Shown here piece after piece: positions 6,009 through 10,034 of a stretch of 10,034 nt of DNA (its first letter is position 1; every line of letters starts with the position of its first letter). The translations under genes were made by a program, and so were the position numbers. Source of the stretch: Bacillota bacterium. GTDB lineage: Bacteria > Bacillota > Clostridia > Acetivibrionales > DSM-2933. Where the stretch lies: positions 1 through 10,034 of the forward strand of contig JAEZNF010000617.1 in the NCBI GenBank assembly GCA_023441845.1, in the 5' to 3' direction. The notes under the pieces are model-generated. The model was not told the DNA's origin, did not search any database, and saw only the letters and a list, made by a program, of their open reading frames with translations.

Positions 6009-7304
6009 ATGATTAAAATTATCGATATAAGAAACGGTGAGAAAAATAATTTGTTTGAAAACCTTGTTAAAAGGAGTCAGGTCGATACCGGCGATGTTCA
6101 AAAAAGGGTCGAGGACATAATTAGCAATATAAGGAAAAACGGTGATGAGGCTATCTTTGAATATACAAAGCTATTTGACAGGGTTGAACTGGACGGTGCA
6201 AGTATCAAGGTTACCAGGGCTGAAATTGAAGATGCGTATAAAAAAGTTGATGCAAAGCTTATCGAAGTAATCAAAAAAGCCAAACAGAACGTAGAAAGTT
6301 TCCACCAAAAGCAGAAGGAAAACTCATGGTTTTCACCCGAGGACAACGGGGTTATACTGGGGCAGATATTCAGGCCTTTGGAGGTTGTAGGTGTGTATGT
6401 TCCGGGCGGTACGGCGCCGCTGCCGTCTTCAGTCCTTATGAATGTCATACCGGCAAAGGTGGCGGGTGTTGAAAGAATTGTTATGGCTACGCCTCCGGGG
6501 AAAGACGGAAATATCAATCCTGTAATACTTGTTGCAGCCAATGAGGCAGGTGCCGACGAAATATTCAAAATGGGCGGAGCACAGGCTGTTGCAGCGTTTG
6601 CCTTCGGTACGGAAAGCGTTCCGAAGGTTGACAAGATTACCGGACCGGGTAATATATATGTAAATATGGCAAAGAGAATGGTATACGGCTACTGCGACAT
6701 AGATATGTTTGCGGGGCCGAGTGAGATAATGGTGGTGGCCGATAATACTGCAAACCCCAAATATGCCGCAGCCGATCTCTTATCGCAGGCAGAACACGAC
6801 GTGTTGGCGGCCTCAATACTGGTTACAACATCGGAGGACTTCGCAAAAGAGGTTCAAAGTGAAATAGAAAGACAGACGGGTTATTTAAGCAGGAAGGACA
6901 TAATCAATAAGTCCATTGAGGATTATGGAGCGGTAGTAATTGTTAATGACATTGAGGAGGCTATCGGAATAGTCAATAAAATTGCGCCCGAGCACCTTGA
7001 ACTCTGTGTTGAAGATCCCTTCAGCCTGATCGGTAAAGTGAAAAATGCCGGGGCCATCTTCCTCGGAAACTACGCTTCGGAGCCTCTGGGAGATTATTTT
7101 GCAGGGCCCAACCACGTGCTGCCTACAAGCGGTACGGCGAGATTCTTTTCGCCGCTTAATGTGGGTGAATTTATGAAAAAATCAAGTGTAATATCGTATT
7201 CAAGAAAGGCCCTGCAGGATGTAAAGGATGATGTAATACTTTTTGCAGAGGCTGAAGGGCTGACAGCCCATGCCAATGCCATAAAGGTAAGGTTTAAAAG
7301 ATAA
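6009..7304 (+). CDS. hisD: Histidinol dehydrogenase
   Basis: Oxidises L-histidinol to L-histidine in two NAD-dependent steps, the last of the pathway; a cytosolic zinc enzyme. 431 residues, full length. Zinc ligands are all present: Q260 and H263 (SQAEHD), D362 (GDYFAGPNH) and H421 (GLTAHANAI). The catalytic E328-H329 pair lies in APEHLEL. ITGPGNIYV and FAGPSEIMVVAD mark the nucleotide/substrate region. The start ATG follows a ribosome site (AGAGGTGA) that overlaps the hisG stop, so the two genes are translationally close. The last codons and the stop TAA (7302-7304) lie within the left arm of a 15-bp inverted repeat whose other arm is near hisC; the visible C-terminus FKR could have been shaped by that element. 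Confidence 0.97.
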   Translation: MIKIIDIRNGEKNNLFENLVKRSQVDTGDVQKRVEDIISNIRKNGDEAIFEYTKLFDRVELDGASIKVTRAEIEDAYKKVDAKLIEVIKKAKQNVESFHQKQKENSWFSPEDNGVILGQIFRPLEVVGVYVPGGTAPLPSSVLMNVIPAKVAGVERIVMATPPGKDGNINPVILVAANEAGADEIFKMGGAQAVAAFAFGTESVPKVDKITGPGNIYVNMAKRMVYGYCDIDMFAGPSEIMVVADNTANPKYAAADLLSQAEHDVLAASILVTTSEDFAKEVQSEIERQTGYLSRKDIINKSIEDYGAVVIVNDIEEAIGIVNKIAPEHLELCVEDPFSLIGKVKNAGAIFLGNYASEPLGDYFAGPNHVLPTSGTARFFSPLNVGEFMKKSSVISYSRKALQDVKDDVILFAEAEGLTAHANAIKVRFKR

Positions 7305-7335
7305 ACAACTTTAAACCTTAACATATTAAGTAGCG

Positions 7336-7362
7336 AAAAATAGCGATGTATTAACGCTTTTT
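7336..7362 (+). terminator. Weak terminator-like hairpin in the hisD-hisC gap
   Basis: A-run plus AGCG (7336-7345) pairs with CGCT followed by a T-run (7355-7362), loop of 9 nt. The GC core is only four base pairs, so at best it gives partial termination or pausing. Confidence 0.3.
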
Positions 7363-7388
7363 GAGCAATGGATAAATTCAATTATAAA
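7361..7388 (+). promoter_or_regulatory. Candidate internal promoter before hisC
   Basis: TTGAGC (7361-7366, 4 of 6) and TATAAA (7383-7388, 5 of 6) with a 16-nt spacer. The -10 box overlaps the right arm of the inverted repeat. Transcription would begin near 7395, just ahead of the hisC ribosome site, and could supply hisC and later genes independently of the hisZ promoter. Confidence 0.4.
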
Positions 7389-7408
7389 GTTGTTTATCTA
7401 TAAGTGAG

Positions 7409-7414
7409 AGGGAG
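7409..7414 (+). promoter_or_regulatory. Ribosome site selecting the hisC TTG start
   Basis: AGGGAG lies 8 nt before TTG at 7423. The in-frame GTG at 7414 overlaps this site and is thus an unlikely start. Confidence 0.65.
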
Positions 7415-7422
7415 TGATTTCT

Positions 7423-8484
7423 TTGAGTATATATTGGAGTGAAGCAACAAAAAAACTTGTACCCTATGTTCCGGGCGAACAGCCCAAGGACAAGAAATAT
7501 ATAAAGCTTAACACGAACGAGAGCCCGTATCCTCCGTCACCTAAGGTGCTGGAGGCAATAAAAAACGCGGCAAATGAAGACCTGAGGCTTTATCCTGATC
7601 CTGAATGTGAAGGGTTAAGGAAAGCAATAGCTGAATTTTATGGATTGGAAAAAGAAGAGGTTTTTGTAGGAAATGGTTCGGATGAGGTGCTTGCATTTGC
7701 CTTCCAGGCATTTTTCGATCCCGGCAGGACCATACTTTTTCCCGATATTACATACAGCTTCTATCCGGTTTACTGCGAACTTTACAACATAAGCTATGAA
7801 ACGGTGGCATTGGATGACAATTTCAATGTGCCTACAGAAAAATTCTTAAGGGAAAACGGCGGCGTTGTCATTGCCAATCCTAAAGCGCCAACTGCCGTAT
7901 ATATGCCTTTAAGTGAGATCAGGTCAATAGTTGAATATAATAAAAACAGCGTAGTTATAATAGATGAAGCATATATAGATTTCGGAGGAGAATCGGCTGT
8001 AAGCCTTATAAAGGATTTTCCGAACCTTATGATTATACAGACTGTGTCAAAATCCCGCTGCCTCGCAGGTCTCAGAGTTGGATGGGCACTTGGAAACAAG
8101 GAACTAATTGAGGGCTTAAACAGGGTTAAAAATTCATTTAACTCATATACGCTGGACAGGTTGGCACTTGCAGGCGCCGTAGAGGCATTTAAAGACCGCG
8201 AATATTTCGAAGAGACTACGCAAAAAATAGTTGCGACAAGAGAATGGGTCAGAAAAGACTTGAAGGACATGGGATTTACCGTTCTTGAATCCATGGCCAA
8301 CTTTGTATTTATGAGCCATCCGAAGGTTAGTGCGGATGTTATATTCGGAAAGCTCAGAGAAAAGGGCATACTGGTCAGGTATTTTAAAAAGCCGAGAATA
8401 GATAATTTCTTAAGAGTCAGTATAGGTACGGATACCGAAATGGAGGCATTCTCAAAAGCGTTAAAAGAGATACTGGGCAGTTAA
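7423..8484 (+). CDS. hisC: Histidinol-phosphate aminotransferase
   Basis: PLP-dependent fold-type I aminotransferase that converts imidazole acetol phosphate and glutamate to histidinol phosphate. 353 residues, normal for the family. Visible features: VPGEQP (16-21), LNTNESPYPPSP (29-40), YPDPECEGLR (57-66), GNGSDEVL (83-90), D181 and Y184 in IDEAYIDF (cofactor ring contacts), and K210 in SKSR, the Schiff-base lysine. R218 in LAGLRVG is also conserved. The loop usually reading NPN(N/A)PTG is NPKAPTA here (152-158), changing an Asn and a Gly close to the cofactor. The TTG start at 7423 gives the family-like N-terminus SIYWSEATK and has a well-placed ribosome site. Identity is firm; the altered loop may affect kinetics or be a lineage feature. 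Confidence 0.95.
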   Translation: MSIYWSEATKKLVPYVPGEQPKDKKYIKLNTNESPYPPSPKVLEAIKNAANEDLRLYPDPECEGLRKAIAEFYGLEKEEVFVGNGSDEVLAFAFQAFFDPGRTILFPDITYSFYPVYCELYNISYETVALDDNFNVPTEKFLRENGGVVIANPKAPTAVYMPLSEIRSIVEYNKNSVVIIDEAYIDFGGESAVSLIKDFPNLMIIQTVSKSRCLAGLRVGWALGNKELIEGLNRVKNSFNSYTLDRLALAGAVEAFKDREYFEETTQKIVATREWVRKDLKDMGFTVLESMANFVFMSHPKVSADVIFGKLREKGILVRYFKKPRIDNFLRVSIGTDTEMEAFSKALKEILGS

Positions 8485-8529
8485 TCATAATCGATTTAAA
8501 TAAACTGTAGTAATTTATTAATGGCTAAG

Positions 8530-8561
8530 TTTTCGAAACGCCGCAGAAGCGGGCGCGAAAA
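8530..8561 (+). other. GC-rich hairpin in the hisC-hisB gap
   Basis: TTTTCG (8530-8535) pairs with CGAAAA (8556-8561). Inside, CGCCGC (8539-8544) pairs with GCGGGCG (8549-8555) with one bulged G, around an AGAA loop. This is the most GC-rich stem in the block. No T-run follows (TGGGTTCTTG), so it is not a standard intrinsic terminator; it could be a Rho-assisted or processing structure, or a remnant of other DNA. Confidence 0.4.
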
Positions 8562-8621
8562 TGGGTTCTTGCAGAAAAGAAAACGAATTTTAAATATATG
8601 TGGAATTTGACTTGGTGATTC

Positions 8622-8630
8622 TGTTATAAT
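8622..8630 (+). promoter_or_regulatory. Extended -10 promoter before hisB
   Basis: TGTTATAAT combines a perfect TATAAT (8625-8630) with the TGN extension. TTGACT at 8607-8612 is a good -35 hexamer but only 12 nt away, too close to act with this -10, so activity would rest on the extended -10. The start would be near 8637, about 33 nt before hisB. Together with the 185-nt gap it suggests separate expression of hisB-purC. Confidence 0.5.
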
Positions 8631-8669
8631 GTAAGGGTCAAAATGGCATAAAGGAGGCAGGCAATTTTC

Positions 8670-9254
8670 ATGAGAAGATCCGAAATAAGTAGAAAGACGA
8701 ATGAAACCGATATTTCGCTGGGTTTTAATATTGACGGCTCGGGAAAAGCTGAAATTGAAACCGGTATTGGTTTTTTTGACCACATGCTTAACCTCTTTGC
8801 CAGACATGGGCTTTTTGACTTGAAGGTAAAAGCTGTCGGAGACCTTCATGTAGATAGCCACCACACGGTGGAGGACGTAGGAATCGTACTGGGGCAAGCA
8901 CTGAAAGAAGCCCTGGGAGATAAAAGATCAATTAAACGTTATGGTTCGTCTTATCTTCCGATGGACGAAACATTGGCTTTAGCCGTTGTGGATCTGGGAG
9001 GCAGGCCGTTTCTTGCATTTGATGCCACGTTTACTTCCGATAAGGTTGGAGAAATGGACACCGAGCTTGTTGAAGAATTTTTCAGGGCAGTTGTTTTTAA
9101 TGCGGGAATTAACTTACATATAAAAGTGTTTTACGGAAGTAACAGCCATCACATCATAGAAGCCATATTTAAAGCATTTGGAAGGGCTCTTGATGAAGCT
9201 ACCCTTGTAGACGAAAGAATCAAGGGTGTGATGTCTACAAAGGGAACTATTTAA
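8670..9254 (+). CDS. hisB: Imidazoleglycerol-phosphate dehydratase (monofunctional)
   Basis: Removes water from imidazole glycerol phosphate to give imidazole acetol phosphate, the substrate of HisC. 194 residues, the normal size of the monofunctional form; the phosphatase domain fused to HisB in enterobacteria is absent. Manganese-binding signatures are intact: [10 protein letters not shown] (31-40), DSHHTVED (62-69), and the second-half repeat [12 protein letters not shown] (158-169). The arginine/lysine-rich N-terminus [12 protein letters not shown] is typical. ATG follows AAGGAGG (8651-8657) with a rather long 12-nt gap. The gene has its own candidate promoter, and purC starts 28 nt after its stop. 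Confidence 0.96.
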   Translation: MRRSEISRKTNETDISLGFNIDGSGKAEIETGIGFFDHMLNLFARHGLFDLKVKAVGDLHVDSHHTVEDVGIVLGQALKEALGDKRSIKRYGSSYLPMDETLALAVVDLGGRPFLAFDATFTSDKVGEMDTELVEEFFRAVVFNAGINLHIKVFYGSNSHHIIEAIFKAFGRALDEATLVDERIKGVMSTKGTI

Positions 9255-9282
9255 AGAAATATTTTTGGAGGGATTTTAAAAA

Positions 9283-10034
9283 ATGCTTATTAACGATACC
9301 GATTTTATTAAACAACCCTTATTCATTAAGGGAAAGGTTAGAAATGTATATGACCTGGGAGACAAACTGCTTATAATAGTAACCGACAGGATTTCTGCTT
9401 TTGATGTTGTTTTTCCGGACCTTATTCCGAATAAGGGCAGGGTATTAAACAGCATATCCGAGTTCTGGTTTGACTATACCAGCGATGTCATCGGCAACCA
9501 TGTCATAACAACCGATGTAAGCCAATACCCTGAAGGCTTTTCGCAGTTTAAGGAAGAACTCCAGGGAAGGTCCATGCTTGTCAAAAAGATTAAAATGGTT
9601 GAGGCAGAGTGTATTGTGAGGGGATACCTTGAGGGATCAGGACTTAAAGACTATAAAAATACCGGCTGCATATGCGGTATAAAGCTTCCTGAAGGTATGA
9701 AACAAGCCCAGAAGCTTCCTGAACCTATATTTACACCTTCAACAAAGGCACAGGAGGGACATGATGAAAATGTTTCCTTCGAAGAACTTGCCAATAAAAT
9801 CGGTTCGGAAATGGCGGAAAAGCTCAGGGACGTAAGTATTGCACTTTATAATAAGGCAAGTAAGCACGCTGAAAGCAAGGGCCTTATCCTGGCAGATACA
9901 AAGTTCGAATTCGGTGTAATTGACGGCAAGCTGGTTGTAGCAGACGAAGTGTTCACTCCCGATTCGTCAAGATTCTGGGCAATGGATGATTATGAGCCCG
10001 GAAGACCGCAAAAGAGCTTTGACAAACAGTATTT
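9283..10034 (+). CDS. purC: SAICAR synthase, long type, 3' end outside window
   Basis: Joins CAIR and aspartate using ATP to give SAICAR in purine synthesis. 250 residues are visible and the frame is open at the right edge. Signatures: FIKGKVRNVYDLGDKLLIIVTDR split over 14-36 (nucleotide-binding N-domain), FDVVFPDLIPNKG (40-52), ECIVRGYLEGSG (109-120), PIFTPSTKAQEGHDENVS (148-165) and LADTKFEFG (203-211). The sequence resembles the ~290-300-residue yeast ADE1-like type and not the ~235-residue Bacillus/E. coli short type, so some 40-50 residues should be missing. GGAGGG (9267-9272) lies 10 nt before ATG. It is very likely co-transcribed with hisB; the more usual hisH is not next. Confidence 0.95.
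   Translation, partial: MLINDTDFIKQPLFIKGKVRNVYDLGDKLLIIVTDRISAFDVVFPDLIPNKGRVLNSISEFWFDYTSDVIGNHVITTDVSQYPEGFSQFKEELQGRSMLVKKIKMVEAECIVRGYLEGSGLKDYKNTGCICGIKLPEGMKQAQKLPEPIFTPSTKAQEGHDENVSFEELANKIGSEMAEKLRDVSIALYNKASKHAESKGLILADTKFEFGVIDGKLVVADEVFTPDSSRFWAMDDYEPGRPQKSFDKQY

Larger units (their letters stand above)
7299..7399 (+). repeat. 15-bp perfect inverted repeat bracketing the hisD-hisC gap
   Basis: AGATAAACAACTTTA (7299-7313) is the exact reverse complement of TAAAGTTGTTTATCT (7385-7399), enclosing 71 nt. Inside lie a small hairpin CTTAA-CATA-TTAAG (7317-7330), two copies of TAGCG (7331-7335, 7341-7345) that can each pair in part with CGCT (7355-7358), and the T-run 7358-7362. The left arm includes the hisD stop codon. 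It may be a small mobile MITE-like insertion or an RNA structure that separates hisD from hisC. I found no convincing target-site duplication at the ends. Confidence 0.6.

Noticed and set aside
6098..6634. Long minus-strand open frame inside hisD (178 codons); similar frames occur opposite hisC, hisZ and the maturase
   Set aside because: They lie opposite clear genes, have no family resemblance or ribosome sites, and reflect codon bias of the real strand.
8607..8630. TTGACT/TATAAT as a standard promoter for hisB
   Set aside because: The spacer is 12 nt, too short for sigma-A; only the extended -10 reading was kept.

Overview
The window looks like chromosomal DNA from an AT-rich, low-GC Gram-positive bacterium, most likely an anaerobic clostridium of the cellulolytic type (Acetivibrio/Ruminiclostridium relatives). 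The reasons are strong AGGAGG-type ribosome sites, consensus sigma-A promoters, TTG starts, a short-form HisG paired with HisZ, and a PadR/permease-prefix gene pair. The genus is an inference from protein flavour, not a database match.

Bases 1-4000 are an accessory region. A group II intron enters from the left edge (its 5' end is outside the window). It carries a 622-residue reverse transcriptase/maturase with a C-terminal HNH-type domain, and ends with a canonical 34-nt domain V and a domain VI near 2269. A short open frame follows directly and may be the 3' exon of an interrupted gene. Next, on the minus strand, come a PadR-type repressor and an overlapping four-helix membrane protein with a permease-prefix domain, driven by a good promoter that overlaps a small palindrome. 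Then come two apparent gene remnants: the tail of a WG-repeat protein (plus strand) and the C-terminal half of a YspA/DUF2493-type SLOG protein (minus strand), with a terminator-like hairpin between them.

Bases 3969-10034 are a conserved biosynthetic block on the plus strand. A perfect-consensus promoter (TTGACA, 17 nt, TATAAT) is followed by hisZ, hisG, hisD, hisC, hisB and the start of purC, which runs off the right edge. HisG and HisZ together catalyse the first step of histidine synthesis, HisB the seventh (dehydratase), HisC the transamination, and HisD the last two oxidations. PurC makes SAICAR in purine synthesis; it sits where hisH often follows hisB. Histidine synthesis releases AICAR, the purine intermediate downstream of PurC, so the pairing makes metabolic sense.

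The hisD-hisC gap (109 nt) and the hisC-hisB gap (185 nt) are unusually roomy for an operon. Each holds a candidate promoter and secondary structure, including a perfect 15-bp inverted repeat that takes in the hisD stop codon. I see no clear undescribed system. The points most worth checking are the altered HNH motif in the intron protein, the start-codon hairpin of the maturase, the hisD-hisC inverted-repeat element and the changed HisC cofactor motif.
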